Source: Sphingobacteriaceae bacterium (GTDB lineage Bacteria > Bacteroidota > Bacteroidia > B-17B0 > Aurantibacillaceae). From it: DNA of 64,000 nt. Position 1 is the stretch's first letter; each line of letters starts with the position of its first letter. Both the position numbers and the translations under genes were made by a program. Shown here piece by piece: positions 31,164 to 41,126 of this stretch. The stretch spans positions 248,001 to 312,000 of the forward strand of contig JADJLA010000002.1 in assembly GCA_016705695.1 (NCBI GenBank), written 5' to 3'. A model generated the notes under the pieces. That model was not told the origin of the DNA. It saw only the letters and a program-made list of their open reading frames with translations, and searched no databases.

Positions 31164-32525
31164 TTATTTACCAGCAGAAGCTTTTATCTTATTGTTCATC
31201 TCTGTAGCTTTTGCCTGATCGTTTGTAAGCATATATAATTTACGTAACGCGCTCATGGTTGCTTTATCTTCTGCTTTAATAGTTAAAGCTTGCTCTAAAT
31301 GCGGGATCGCTTTTTTGTAAAACTCCTGTGATTTAGTTTCCAATTCTTTGCCCTTAGTTTTTGCTTCGGTTAAAGGCAAATTACCCGCTTTGGTTTGATA
31401 ATAACCACCAAGGTTATTATACATAGCACCAAGGTTATAAAGTGAATTATATAAATGATCCTTATTTGCCGGATTTAACTCTATCACTTTCTTATAATCA
31501 ACTTCTGCCTTGCCGAATAGTTCATCAAAATTCGCAGGTTTTTCTTTATCCTTACCAGTGGCATCTTTTGGATTTGCCATATTATCGTAAATATTTCCAC
31601 GCACTAAATAGAACAATGCATTAGTAGGATCCTTTTCTATCGATGCCGAAAGATTTCCGATCGCTTCCTGTTGTTTTCCTTTTGCAAGAAATAAATTTGT
31701 TTCGGTATTCAGCAGATCCATATCAGCAGGAAAAGTTGTACGACCTTTACTTAAAATTGCAAGTGCCGCTGATGTATCTTGCTTACTTAAATTTGCGTTG
31801 TACATAGCCTGATAGTTGTATGGCGTTGCAATTTTTAGATCCACCATTTTTTTATTGTACTCCAATATTTTTGTGGGATTTTTTGCTCTGCCCGCGCTTA
31901 CGCAAGCGTTATAAAAATTAGAAGTGTCTTTTTTACGTGTCATAGCCATATTTAAATAAGCCACTTTGTAAAAATAATCTGCAGCTTCATCAAATTTTTT
32001 GGCTTTGTATTTTCCATTGGCAATATTTCCTGCTTCCATTTTCATTTGCATAGCCACCATAGTAAATTTCACATCATCCTCACTCAACTGAGATGTTCCT
32101 TTTGTAAAACCATCCTGGATCACTTCCATATATTTTGCATCCACATCCTTTATTTTATCTACGGCCTCGTTAGCTAATTCAAATTCGGTGGTTGGCGTAT
32201 TACCATAAGCCAAATCATTACGCTCTTTTTTATCAGTTACAGTAGCTTCCAGTTTTTTGGTCTCCTGCATGAACGCATAATTATAATAGTTATAATGAAT
32301 ACGTGCCTTGTACGCCCAGGTTTTCCCTTGATTTTTTGTATCATCATTAGTTAAGGCAACTTCAATAGCTTCTTTTGCCTTATTTAAATAAACGATGTCT
32401 GGTTTACCATCTTTTAATGTTGATTCATAATCATTCAAAGCTCTCCACGCAGTTTGAACTTTCATTTTTTGCGAGATACCGAATACCGGTAAAAGTGCAA
32501 GCGCTATAATTCTTAGTGATCTCAT
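31164..32525 (-). CDS. Exported tetratricopeptide-repeat protein
   Basis: The protein has 453 residues from ATG 32525, which gives a clean signal peptide (MRSLRIIALALLPVFGISQK). A start at 32573 would bury it behind 16 extra residues. The rest is helical TPR-like: LNDYESTLKDGKPDIVYLNK, EAADYFYKVAYLNMAMTRKK (about 195), LLNTETNLFLAKGKQQEAIG (about 285), YKKVIELNPANKDHLYNSLY (about 350), IPHLEQALTIKAEDKATMSA (about 415). Such proteins scaffold complexes in the periplasm or at the outer membrane. The partner is unknown. It follows gyrA on the same strand by 73 bases. Confidence 0.85.
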   Translation of the reverse strand: MRSLRIIALALLPVFGISQKMKVQTAWRALNDYESTLKDGKPDIVYLNKAKEAIEVALTNDDTKNQGKTWAYKARIHYNYYNYAFMQETKKLEATVTDKKERNDLAYGNTPTTEFELANEAVDKIKDVDAKYMEVIQDGFTKGTSQLSEDDVKFTMVAMQMKMEAGNIANGKYKAKKFDEAADYFYKVAYLNMAMTRKKDTSNFYNACVSAGRAKNPTKILEYNKKMVDLKIATPYNYQAMYNANLSKQDTSAALAILSKGRTTFPADMDLLNTETNLFLAKGKQQEAIGNLSASIEKDPTNALFYLVRGNIYDNMANPKDATGKDKEKPANFDELFGKAEVDYKKVIELNPANKDHLYNSLYNLGAMYNNLGGYYQTKAGNLPLTEAKTKGKELETKSQEFYKKAIPHLEQALTIKAEDKATMSALRKLYMLTNDQAKATEMNNKIKASAGK

Positions 32526-32598
32526 ATGGGTTCTTTTATTTAAGTATATGACACACAATTTTTCAAATTGCATGCCATACGCTCTAATTTAACAATTT

Positions 32599-35145
32599 TT
32601 ACTCTTTATTTTCCTCGTTATCTGTTTTTGGATCTACTTCAGGTGTGTCAGACTCTCCGTTCTCAGGGATAATATCTGCGGGTGCTACACTTTCTTCTTC
32701 GTCATCACGATCCACTTTTGTAACCGCAGCAATATCATCTGTTTCAGAAACATTTATTAATCGCACGCCTTGCGTTGCTCTTCCCATTACACGAAGATCG
32801 GCAACTTTTATACGAATGGTAATTCCATTTCTGGTAATGATCATCAAGTCGTTCTCATCTGTTACCGATTTAATGGCAACTAAACTTCCGGTTTTATCAG
32901 TGATATTAATTGTTTTTACACCTTTACCTCCACGGTTTGTGATACGGTATTCATCCACATCACTTCGTTTACCATATCCTTTTTCAGACACAACTAACAC
33001 GTTCATGCTTGGATTATCAATACAGATCATTCCAATTACTTCGTTTGTTCCACCTTCATCGGCAAGATCAACTCCAATAACACCACTGGCATTTCTACCC
33101 ATTGGACGTACTTTTTCTTCATTGAAGCGACACACTTTACCCATTTTGGTAGCGATCATGATCTCATTTTTACCATTAGTTAATGCAGCTTCTAACAATA
33201 CATCTCCTTCGCGAATAGTAATAGCGTTGATGCCATTTGCACGTGGACGAGAATATGCCTCTAATGTTGTTTTTTTGATGATACCATTTTTGGTACACAA
33301 TACAATGAAGTTATTATTAATATATTCATCTTCCGATAAGCTTCTTACATTAATAAATGCTTTAACTTTATCGTCAGGTGCAATGCTCAATAAATTTTGA
33401 ATTGCTCTTCCTTTGCTTGTTTTGTTTCCTTCCGGAACTTCGTAGGCACGCAACCAGAAGCATTGTCCTTTTTCGGTGAACAATAATAAATAGTTATGCG
33501 TTGAAGCTATGAACATGTGCTCAATAAAATCTTCATCGCGCGTAGATGAACCTTTACTTCCTTTTCCTCCTCTACCCTGTGCACGGTATTCATCTAGATT
33601 GGTACGTTTGATATAACCCATATGAGAAATAGTGATCACCACATTCTCATCGGCTATCATATCTTCCATTTTAAGATCATCACCAGCGTAAACAATTTCG
33701 CTTCGGCGATCATCACCATACTTTTCTCTGATCTCTAACAACTCATCTTTAATGATCTGAAAACGGCGCGTTTCATTTGATAAAATATCTTTGTAGTTCG
33801 CAATGGTCTTCATTAATTCATCGTACTCTGCTTTTAATTTACCAACCTCTAGTCCGGTTAATGTTCTTAAACGCATATCTAAAATAGCACGTGCTTGAAT
33901 ATCTGATAAACTAAATCGAGTGATCAATTCATCTTTTGCAGCATCGGGCGATTCGCTTTCCTTGATGATCTTAATAACCTCATCAATATTTTTTTGTGCA
34001 ATTAATAAGCCTTCTAAAATATGAGCGCGTTTTTCGGCTTGCACAAGATCGAACTTGGTACGACGAACAACTACTTCATGACGGTGTTCAACAAAATAAT
34101 GAATCTGTTGTTTGATATTTAAGATCTCTGGGCGACCATTTACCAAAACAACATTGTTGATAGAGAATGAAGTTTGAAGCGCGGTGAATTTGTAAAGATT
34201 ATTCAATACAACATTACTAATAGCATCTCTTCTTAATTCATAAACAACACGAATTCCTTCACGGTTACTTTCGTCGCGTATCTCGGAAATTCCCTCAATT
34301 TTTTTCTCGTTGCAAAGTTCCCACTGGCGCTTTATCATCTCCGCCTTATTGATCTGATACGGAACTTCTGTTACAACAATACGTTCTCTATCATTAACTT
34401 GTTCAATAGTAGCTCTAGCTCTCATCACTACGCGACCACGACCGGTAGTTAATGCTTCTCGTACACCTTCGTAACCGTAAATAATTCCTCCGGTTGGAAA
34501 ATCTGGCGCTTTGATTAATTTAATTAGATCTAAAATATCTATTTCGCGATTATCGATATAAGCAATAGTAGCGTCAATAGTTTCGCGCAAATTGTGCGGC
34601 GCCATGTTTGTGGCCATACCAACGGCAATTCCTGAAGAACCATTAACGATCAAATTTGGAACACGACTTGGCAATACGGTTGGTTCTGTCAAAGAGTCAT
34701 CAAAATTGGGTCTAAAGTCAACCGTGTCCTTTTCAATGTCAGCCAACATCTCTTCGGCTATCTTACGAAAACGAACCTCCGTATAACGCATTGCTGCAGG
34801 AGGATCTCCATCCATGCTTCCAAAATTTCCTTGTCCATCCACCAACATATAACGTAAACTCCAATCTTGAGCCATACGCACCATTGTGTCATAAACCGAC
34901 GAATCGCCATGTGGATGGTACTTTCCGAGAACCTCTCCAACAATACGGGCCGACTTTTTATACGGTCTATTATGTAATACTCCAAGATCTAGCATTCCGT
35001 ACAAAACCCTTCTATGCACGGGTTTCAGGCCATCTCGCACGTCGGGCAAGGCTCTAGATACGATAACCGACATCGAATAATCGATGTAGGCCGTTTTCAT
35101 TTCATCCTCAATATTAATAGGAATAATTTTTTCTCCTTCTGTCAT
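32599..35145 (-). CDS. gyrA: DNA gyrase subunit A
   Basis: The protein has 848 residues. The winged-helix active centre has PPAAMRYTEVRFRKIAEEML with catalytic Tyr at 121. The quinolone-resistance region KYHPHGDSSVYDTMVR keeps Ser (E. coli Ser83 equivalent) and Asp (Asp87 equivalent), the usual sensitive state. The C-terminal beta-pinwheel starts after about residue 490. The GyrA box appears as YRAQGRGGKGSKG, that is QGRGGKG instead of QRRGGKG. The tail is acidic (ENGESDTPEVDPKTDNEENK). With GyrB it introduces negative supercoils. It is divergent from clpC, 271 bases away. Confidence 0.97.
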   Translation of the reverse strand: MTEGEKIIPINIEDEMKTAYIDYSMSVIVSRALPDVRDGLKPVHRRVLYGMLDLGVLHNRPYKKSARIVGEVLGKYHPHGDSSVYDTMVRMAQDWSLRYMLVDGQGNFGSMDGDPPAAMRYTEVRFRKIAEEMLADIEKDTVDFRPNFDDSLTEPTVLPSRVPNLIVNGSSGIAVGMATNMAPHNLRETIDATIAYIDNREIDILDLIKLIKAPDFPTGGIIYGYEGVREALTTGRGRVVMRARATIEQVNDRERIVVTEVPYQINKAEMIKRQWELCNEKKIEGISEIRDESNREGIRVVYELRRDAISNVVLNNLYKFTALQTSFSINNVVLVNGRPEILNIKQQIHYFVEHRHEVVVRRTKFDLVQAEKRAHILEGLLIAQKNIDEVIKIIKESESPDAAKDELITRFSLSDIQARAILDMRLRTLTGLEVGKLKAEYDELMKTIANYKDILSNETRRFQIIKDELLEIREKYGDDRRSEIVYAGDDLKMEDMIADENVVITISHMGYIKRTNLDEYRAQGRGGKGSKGSSTRDEDFIEHMFIASTHNYLLLFTEKGQCFWLRAYEVPEGNKTSKGRAIQNLLSIAPDDKVKAFINVRSLSEDEYINNNFIVLCTKNGIIKKTTLEAYSRPRANGINAITIREGDVLLEAALTNGKNEIMIATKMGKVCRFNEEKVRPMGRNASGVIGVDLADEGGTNEVIGMICIDNPSMNVLVVSEKGYGKRSDVDEYRITNRGGKGVKTINITDKTGSLVAIKSVTDENDLMIITRNGITIRIKVADLRVMGRATQGVRLINVSETDDIAAVTKVDRDDEEESVAPADIIPENGESDTPEVDPKTDNEENKE

Positions 35146-35363
35146 ATGTTCTTCTTGTTAAATTTCTTCTAAAAAAATCTTTTTCTTCTTATGCTTTTTT
35201 GTCAGTAAAAAAACAAACCAAAAGCTAGTATTTACCGTATAACCATAATAAAAGCTACAGCGAATGAAAGTACCGAAAAATCAGCAATTTGAAGCAAAAC
35301 TTTTCAACAAATTTATTGTTAAAAATTACCAATCTTGCTCTTAGAATAGCGGTTTATAAATAA

Positions 35364-35371
35364 TATTTTTG
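35364..35371 (+). promoter_or_regulatory. Promoter of clpC
   Basis: TATTTTTG matches TAnnTTTG; TTAG at 35341-35344 is 19 bases upstream, the usual distance to a -33 TTTG-like element. The leader to the ATG at 35417 would be about 40 bases. No CtsR or HrcA operator is evident. Confidence 0.4.
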
Positions 35372-35416
35372 AGTGTGGCACAGTATGTGTAATTTAAACA
35401 AATTAAAAGTACGGAT

Positions 35417-37972
35417 ATGGAAGCAAAATTCTCGCCCAGAGTAAAAGACGTGATCACTTATAGTCGCGAAGAGGCTATGCGTTTAGGGCACGACTACATA
35501 GGCATTGAACACCTCATGCTTGGAATGATTAGGGATGGTGAAGGTGTTGGAATGCGCCTCTTAAAAAGCCTCGGAGTGGATTCTGCGGAGCTTCGTAAGT
35601 TGATCGAACAAGGTTTAACTCCGGGATTAAAGAAATCAAATAATCTCGCTAATATTCCTTTGGTAAAGCAAGCCGAAAAAACATTGAAGCTTACTTACCT
35701 TGAAGCAAAAACATTTAAATCAGTACAAATAGGCACAGAGCACTTATTGCTTTGTGTATTAAAAGATCCAGACAATATCGTAACAAAAAGTTTATTGCGT
35801 TTTGGCGTTGATTACGACGCTACACGAGCAGAATTAGAAGGCTTTGTAGATAGCCCTGATAAAATTGAAAATTCAACTGCAGGTAATGATGATGATTCTG
35901 ATGAAGAAGCATCGTTTGGCGGTGGTGGTGGAACAAGTAGTCCACAAAAAAAACAAGGTGAGAACAAAAGTAAAACACCTGTGTTGGATAATTTCGGGCG
36001 CGATCTTACCAAGATGGCGGAGGACGGAAAATTGGATCCTGTTGTAGGACGTGAAAAAGAAATTGAACGTGTATCGCAAATTTTATCTCGCCGTAAAAAG
36101 AATAATCCAATATTGATTGGTGAACCAGGCGTTGGTAAATCTGCAATTGCTGAAGGATTAGCTTTGCGTATTGTAGAAAGAAAAGTTAGCCGAATACTTT
36201 ATAACAAACGCGTTGTAACATTAGATCTTGCCAGTTTGGTTGCAGGAACTAAATACCGCGGTCAGTTTGAAGAGCGCATGAAAGCGGTTATGAATGAATT
36301 AGAAAAAAATTCAGACGTAATTTTATTTATTGACGAGATCCATACCATTATTGGTGCCGGTGGTGCGAGTGGAAGTTTGGATGCAAGCAATATGTTTAAG
36401 CCGGCTTTAGCTCGTGGCGAGATACAATGTATTGGCGCTACAACGTTGGATGAGTACCGTCAGTACATCGAAAAAGATGGCGCTTTAGAACGTCGTTTTC
36501 AAAAGGTAATTATTGAACCTGCTACTGAAGATGAATCGTTGCAGATCTTAAATAATATCAAGGGTAAATACGAAGATCATCACAATGTGATCTATACTCC
36601 GGAAGCAATTAAGGCTTGTGTAACTTTAACTTCACGTTATATTACCGACAGGCATTTACCTGATAAAGCGATTGATGCTTTAGACGAGGCCGGAAGCCGT
36701 GTACATATAACAAACATTCACGTGCCACAAAATATCTTAGATATCGAAAAGAAAATTGAAGATATCAAAGAATTGAAGAATCAAGTAGTTCGCAGTCAAA
36801 AATACGAAGAAGCTGCACGTTTGCGCGATACTGAAAAAACATTGCAAAATGAATTGGAGGGAGCTAAAAAGGCTTGGGAAGAACAAACTAAAGCAAATCG
36901 TGTAACTGTTACCGAAGAGAATGTTGCCGAAGTGGTGAGTATGATGAGCGGTGTTCCTGTTCAGCGTGTGAATCAAAACGAAAGTGATAAGCTAGTGAAA
37001 ATGGGCGAGTTACTTAAGGGAAAAGTAATAGGTCAAGATGCCGCTGTTGCTAAAGTAGTTAAAGCTATTCAACGTAACCGCGCAGGATTAAAAGATCCAA
37101 ACAAACCAATTGGTTCGTTTATTTTCCTTGGCCCTACCGGTGTTGGTAAAACACAATTAGCAAAAATTTTAGCCCGTCAGTTATTTGATAATGATGATGC
37201 CTTGATACGCATTGATATGAGTGAATACATGGAAAAATTCGCTATCACTCGTTTAATTGGAGCGCCTCCGGGATATGTTGGATACGAAGAAGGTGGACAG
37301 TTAACTGAAAAAGTTCGTCGTCGCCCTTATGCTGTAGTTTTATTAGACGAGATCGAAAAAGCGCATCCGGATGTATTTAATATGTTATTACAAGTATTGG
37401 ATGATGGAATGCTAACCGATAGTTTGGGTCGCAAGATCGATTTCAAAAACACCATCATTATCATGACCTCAAATATTGGCGCACGTCAATTAAAAGATTT
37501 TGGTCAAGGTGTAGGCTTTGGTACTTCTACTAAAGTAGAAGGTGCAGAAGATCATTCAAAAGGTGTTATTGAAAATGCCTTGAAAAAAGCCTTTGCGCCT
37601 GAGTTCTTGAATCGTATTGATGACGTGGTAATGTTCAACTCTTTATCTAAAGAAGACATTCACAAGATCATTGATATTGAATTAGGAAGTTTATTCGGAC
37701 GTATTCAAAAATTAGGTTTCGCTATCAAAATAACTGATGCTGCAAAAGATTTTATTGTAGAAAAAGGTTATGATGAGAACTATGGTGCTCGTCCTTTAAA
37801 GCGTGCCATCCAAAAATACCTTGAGGATCCAATGGCTGAGGAAATGATCAAAAACAACCTTGTAGAAGGGGATGAAATAGAAGTGGATTACAACAAGGAA
37901 AAAGGTGAGATCACTGTAAATTCTTCAAAACCAAAAGCTAAGAAGAGTAGTAAGAAAGAAGATAAGTCTTAA
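35417..37972 (+). CDS. clpC: ATP-dependent Clp protease ATP-binding subunit ClpC
   Basis: The AAA+ unfoldase has 851 residues. Two N-terminal Clp repeats (KDVITYSREEAMRLGHDYIG and AEKTLKLTYLEAKTFKSVQI) are followed by a Gly/Ser linker (about 160-185). The first ATPase has ILIGEPGVGKSAIAEGLA and VILFIDEIHTIIGAGGASGS. A UVR-type middle segment (KYEEAARLRDTEKTLQNELE, about 460) is followed by the second ATPase with FLGPTGVGKTQLAKILARQL and YAVVLLDEIEKAHPDVFNML. The C-terminal D2-small domain ends in a Lys/Ser tail. It unfolds substrates for ClpP, which is not encoded nearby. The UVR motif separates it from ClpB and ClpA. Confidence 0.96.
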   Translation: MEAKFSPRVKDVITYSREEAMRLGHDYIGIEHLMLGMIRDGEGVGMRLLKSLGVDSAELRKLIEQGLTPGLKKSNNLANIPLVKQAEKTLKLTYLEAKTFKSVQIGTEHLLLCVLKDPDNIVTKSLLRFGVDYDATRAELEGFVDSPDKIENSTAGNDDDSDEEASFGGGGGTSSPQKKQGENKSKTPVLDNFGRDLTKMAEDGKLDPVVGREKEIERVSQILSRRKKNNPILIGEPGVGKSAIAEGLALRIVERKVSRILYNKRVVTLDLASLVAGTKYRGQFEERMKAVMNELEKNSDVILFIDEIHTIIGAGGASGSLDASNMFKPALARGEIQCIGATTLDEYRQYIEKDGALERRFQKVIIEPATEDESLQILNNIKGKYEDHHNVIYTPEAIKACVTLTSRYITDRHLPDKAIDALDEAGSRVHITNIHVPQNILDIEKKIEDIKELKNQVVRSQKYEEAARLRDTEKTLQNELEGAKKAWEEQTKANRVTVTEENVAEVVSMMSGVPVQRVNQNESDKLVKMGELLKGKVIGQDAAVAKVVKAIQRNRAGLKDPNKPIGSFIFLGPTGVGKTQLAKILARQLFDNDDALIRIDMSEYMEKFAITRLIGAPPGYVGYEEGGQLTEKVRRRPYAVVLLDEIEKAHPDVFNMLLQVLDDGMLTDSLGRKIDFKNTIIIMTSNIGARQLKDFGQGVGFGTSTKVEGAEDHSKGVIENALKKAFAPEFLNRIDDVVMFNSLSKEDIHKIIDIELGSLFGRIQKLGFAIKITDAAKDFIVEKGYDENYGARPLKRAIQKYLEDPMAEEMIKNNLVEGDEIEVDYNKEKGEITVNSSKPKAKKSSKKEDKS

Positions 37973-37979
37973 TCATTTC

Positions 37980-38019
37980 TCGATACGATTTTTGCAAGAG
38001 GCAGGCAAAAATCACTCGA
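37980..38019. repeat. Imperfect hairpin repeat after clpC
   Basis: TCGATACGATTTTTGC pairs with GCAAAAATCACTCGA (37980-37995 and 38005-38019). The flanking text CTCGAAATGAC resembles a dispersed REP-like sequence of Bacteroidota genomes. It has no T-run of its own and precedes a proper terminator. Confidence 0.5.
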
Positions 38020-38041
38020 AATGACAATGACATTGTACCAT

Positions 38042-38076
38042 AAAAAACCCCCGATCGAAAGACCGGGGGTTTTTGT
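38042..38076. terminator. Bidirectional terminator between clpC and lpdA
   Basis: AACCCCCGATC-GAAA-GACCGGGGGTT with A-run before and TTTTGTTTT after; it serves the two convergent genes. Confidence 0.9.
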
Positions 38077-38092
38077 TTTCAAAAGTTATATT

Positions 38093-39481
38093 TTACAAGT
38101 GTATTACTTCCCCATAAGCCGCCGCCGCAGCTTCCATAATAGCTTCGCTCATGGTTGGATGCGGATGTACTGTTTTTATTAATTCGTGTCCTGTAGTTTC
38201 TAATTTACGAATAGCAACAATTTCGGCGATCATTTCGGTAACGTTTGCACCTATCATATGTGCGCCTAATAATTCGCCATACTTAGCATCAAATATCAAT
38301 TTAATGAATCCATCTTTTGCGCCGGATGCACTTGCTTTACCTGAGGCTGAGAAAGGAAATTTACCTACTTTAATAGTATAACCCGCTTCTTTGGCTTTCT
38401 TCTCAGTAAATCCAACCGATGCAATTTCGGGCTGACAATACGTACAGCCTGGGATATTATTATAATCTAAAGCCTCTGCATGAGTACCTTTTATTTTTTC
38501 TACACAGGTAATTCCTTCTGCACTTGCAACGTGTGCTAATGCTTGGCCCGGAACACAATCACCAATTGCATAGTAACCCGGAATATTGGTTGCATAAAAT
38601 TTATCTACAACAATTTTTCCTTTGTCGGTTTTAATTCCTACTTCTTCCAAACCAAGTCCTGTAATGTTCGCTTCAATACCTACAGCCGATAATACGATCT
38701 CTGCATCTAAAGTTACATTACCGTTTTTCGTTTTAATATTTACTTTACACCCTTCTCCTTTTGTGTCAACACTTTCCACAGAAGAATCAACCATGATGTC
38801 AATTCCTATCTTCTTGAATGATCTTTCTAATTGCTTACTCACATCTTCATCTTCAACCGGAACAATGTTCGGTAAAAACTCTACCACTGTTACTTTAGTT
38901 CCCATAGTTGCATAAAAATACGCGAACTCCACACCAATAGCCCCGCTTCCTACAACTACCATGGTTTTTGGAAGTTTTGGTAATACCATTGCTTCGCGGT
39001 AACCAATTATTTTTTTACCGTCTTGTGGCAAATTTGGTAAAGCGCGAGAACGTGCTCCTGTTGCAATAATGATATGACTTGCCGTATGCTCTTCAATTTT
39101 TCCATCGGCACCTGCAACACTTATTTTCTTACCTGCTTTTACTTTTGCAGTTCCCATGATCACATCCACCTTGTTCTTTTTCATTAAGAACTGAACGCCT
39201 TTACTCATTCCTTCGGCCACATCGCGGCTGCGTTTTACTACAGCGCCAAAATCAGCTTTGATATTATCCGCACTAATTCCGTATTCCTTCGAATGATTTA
39301 AATATTCAAATACCTGGGCACTTTTTAAAAGCGCTTTGGTTGGAATACAACCCCAATTTAAACACACACCACCCAAACTTTCTTTTTCTACAACGGCTAC
39401 TTTAAAACCCAATTGCGAAGCGCGAATAGCAGTTACATAACCGCCCGGTCCGCTTCCTATAACAATGATATCGTATTGCAT
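38093..39481 (-). CDS. lpdA: Dihydrolipoyl dehydrogenase
   Basis: The flavoprotein has 462 residues and is the E3 of 2-oxoacid dehydrogenase complexes; it reoxidises dihydrolipoamide with NAD. The FAD motif DIIVIGSGPGGYVTAIRASQ starts at residue 4. The redox disulfide is in GGVCLNWGCIPTKALL (Cys40 and Cys45). The NAD motif MVVVGSGAIGVEFAYFYATM is at about 175, the second FAD contact YYAIGDCVPGQALAHVASAE at about 310, and the catalytic His-Glu pair in VHPHPTMSEAIMEAA near the end. No E1 or E2 gene is adjacent. It is transcribed alone from a short 5' region shared with purA. Confidence 0.96.
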   Translation of the reverse strand: MQYDIIVIGSGPGGYVTAIRASQLGFKVAVVEKESLGGVCLNWGCIPTKALLKSAQVFEYLNHSKEYGISADNIKADFGAVVKRSRDVAEGMSKGVQFLMKKNKVDVIMGTAKVKAGKKISVAGADGKIEEHTASHIIIATGARSRALPNLPQDGKKIIGYREAMVLPKLPKTMVVVGSGAIGVEFAYFYATMGTKVTVVEFLPNIVPVEDEDVSKQLERSFKKIGIDIMVDSSVESVDTKGEGCKVNIKTKNGNVTLDAEIVLSAVGIEANITGLGLEEVGIKTDKGKIVVDKFYATNIPGYYAIGDCVPGQALAHVASAEGITCVEKIKGTHAEALDYNNIPGCTYCQPEIASVGFTEKKAKEAGYTIKVGKFPFSASGKASASGAKDGFIKLIFDAKYGELLGAHMIGANVTEMIAEIVAIRKLETTGHELIKTVHPHPTMSEAIMEAAAAAYGEVIHL

Positions 39482-39590
39482 AATTACTTATTAAGAGGTG
39501 CTAATTTAGTATTTTATTTGCTAATTGGCCAATATTAAAAACATGCCATAATAGTTAATAAAATGCTCATACTTCCTTCTGCAATAATGA

Positions 39591-39598
39591 TATATTTG
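39591..39598 (+). promoter_or_regulatory. -7 promoter box of purA
   Basis: TATATTTG matches TAnnTTTG exactly and lies 17 bases before the ATG at 39616. No clear -33 TTG is seen. Confidence 0.5.
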
Positions 39599-39615
39599 TC
39601 CTTTACTTTTATAAA

Positions 39616-40887
39616 ATGAATAAAGCTGACGTATTATTAGGCCTACAATGGGGCGACGAAGGAAAAGGGAAAATTGTTGACGTTTTAACCCCCTCATACG
39701 ATATTATTGCCCGTTTTCAGGGTGGGCCAAATGCAGGTCATACCTTGGAATTTAATGGTATTAAACACGTGCTTCATACAATTCCAAGTGGCATCTTCCA
39801 TCCTACCGCGGTAAACGTTGTTGGAAACGGAGTGGTAATTGATCCTGTGATCTTTAAAAAAGAGTTAGATGCATTAGCCGCTTTAAAGGTGGATGTAAAA
39901 AGTAAATTAATGATCAGCAGACGCGCGCATTTGATATTACCAACGCATCGTTTATTGGATGCCGCAAGTGAAGCTGCTAAAGGAAAAAATAAAATTGGTT
40001 CTACATTAAAAGGAATTGGTCCAACGTATATGGACAAAACCGGCCGTAATGGATTACGCATTGGCGATATTGAAACCAAAGAATTCAAAGAAAAATACGA
40101 TGCCCTAGTTGAAAAACATAAGCAATTATTATCGTATCATAATTTTGAATATAATTTAGCGGAACTTGAACCGGCATGGTTTGCAGCAATAGATTATTTA
40201 AAGCAATTACAATTTGTTGATACCGAACATTACGTGAATAACGCCATTAAAGCCGGTAAAAAAATATTGGCCGAAGGTGCACAAGGCTCGTTATTAGATA
40301 TTGATTTTGGTTCTTACCCATTTGTTACATCATCAAATACAATTTGTGCCGGAGCTTGTAATGGTTTAGGAATTGCGCCAAATAGAATTGGAAATGTGAT
40401 AGGCATATTTAAAGCGTACTGTACGCGCGTAGGTAGCGGACCATTTCCAACAGAATTAGATAATGAAGTTGGCGAAAAAATGCGTCAAATTGGAAGAGAG
40501 TTTGGAAGTACAACAGGCAGACCAAGAAGAACAGGCTGGTTAGATATTCCTGCTTTGAAATATGCGATCACCATTAATGGTGTAACAGAATTAATGATGA
40601 TGAAAGCTGATGTATTGAGTGATTTTGACAGTTTGAATATTTGTACACACTATTTACACAATGGCGAAAAAATTGATTACTTACCTTATAATATAGATCC
40701 GAAATATTTACAACCTGTGTACACTACTATAAAAGGTTGGGGTGTTGACCTAACTGAAGTTACTGATAAAACCAAACTTCCAAAAGAATTAATGGATTAT
40801 ATTAAATTCATTGAGAAGGAAACTGAAACTCCCATAACTATTGTTTCGGTTGGACCTGATAGAACTCAGACGATCAGAATGAAATAA
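39616..40887 (+). CDS. purA: Adenylosuccinate synthetase
   Basis: The protein has 423 residues. It makes adenylosuccinate from IMP, aspartate and GTP, the first step from IMP to AMP. Motifs are VLLGLQWGDEGKGKIVDVL (P-loop, catalytic Asp about 14), ARFQGGPNAGHTLEF (catalytic His about 41), KGIGPTYMDKTGRNGLRI (about 135), LAEGAQGSLLDIDFGSYPFV (about 220) and TGRPRRTGWLDIPALKYAI (about 300). Length is normal. Clustered nearby are hpt and adk, also purine nucleotide genes. It ends before a set of hairpins, one with a T-run that should terminate transcription. Confidence 0.97.
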   Translation: MNKADVLLGLQWGDEGKGKIVDVLTPSYDIIARFQGGPNAGHTLEFNGIKHVLHTIPSGIFHPTAVNVVGNGVVIDPVIFKKELDALAALKVDVKSKLMISRRAHLILPTHRLLDAASEAAKGKNKIGSTLKGIGPTYMDKTGRNGLRIGDIETKEFKEKYDALVEKHKQLLSYHNFEYNLAELEPAWFAAIDYLKQLQFVDTEHYVNNAIKAGKKILAEGAQGSLLDIDFGSYPFVTSSNTICAGACNGLGIAPNRIGNVIGIFKAYCTRVGSGPFPTELDNEVGEKMRQIGREFGSTTGRPRRTGWLDIPALKYAITINGVTELMMMKADVLSDFDSLNICTHYLHNGEKIDYLPYNIDPKYLQPVYTTIKGWGVDLTEVTDKTKLPKELMDYIKFIEKETETPITIVSVGPDRTQTIRMK

Positions 40888-40893
40888 AATGTT

Positions 40894-41050
40894 TTGCCCC
40901 TCTGGGGCAATGTATTGTGTATTATACTTCTTCTTAAAATATGTGGCCCTTCTAGGGCCATTTTTATTGGTCCTAAATACGATGCGGAACAAAATGTCCC
41001 GTCCAACTTGAATTTACGTACGTTTCCGTTGGGCGGGACATTTTGTCCCG
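40894..41050. repeat. Cluster of three palindromes between purA and prsW-like gene
   Basis: From left: TTGCCCC-TCT-GGGGCAA (40894-40910). Then TGGCCCT-TCT-AGGGCCA (40944-40960) followed by TTTTTATTGG, a probable purA terminator. Then a long stem with 23-base arms (40985-41007 and 41028-41050, two mismatches) around a loop holding TACGTACGT. The third arm pair repeats GGGACATTTTGTCCCG-like text and resembles a palindromic mobile repeat. Confidence 0.7.
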
Positions 41051-41114
41051 CGAGCAAATGGACAAAAAACAAATTTGAAGAGCAAGCCCATTGAACAACC
41101 TCCAATTAATTCAA

Positions 41115-41122
41115 TATATTTG
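41115..41122 (+). promoter_or_regulatory. -7 promoter box of the PrsW-like gene
   Basis: TATATTTG ends four bases before the ATG at 41127, so a transcript would be leaderless or nearly so. It also rules out the in-frame TTG at 41091 as the start. Confidence 0.5.
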
Positions 41123-41126
41123 TTTC

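Noticed and set aside
32645..33400. 251-codon open frame on the plus strand inside gyrA
   Set aside because: It is a shadow of the gyrA codons with Ser/Thr-rich, family-free sequence and no promoter.
41091..41126. PrsW-like start at TTG 41091
   Set aside because: A -7 box (41115-41122) lies within this extension, so the ATG at 41127 is the better start.
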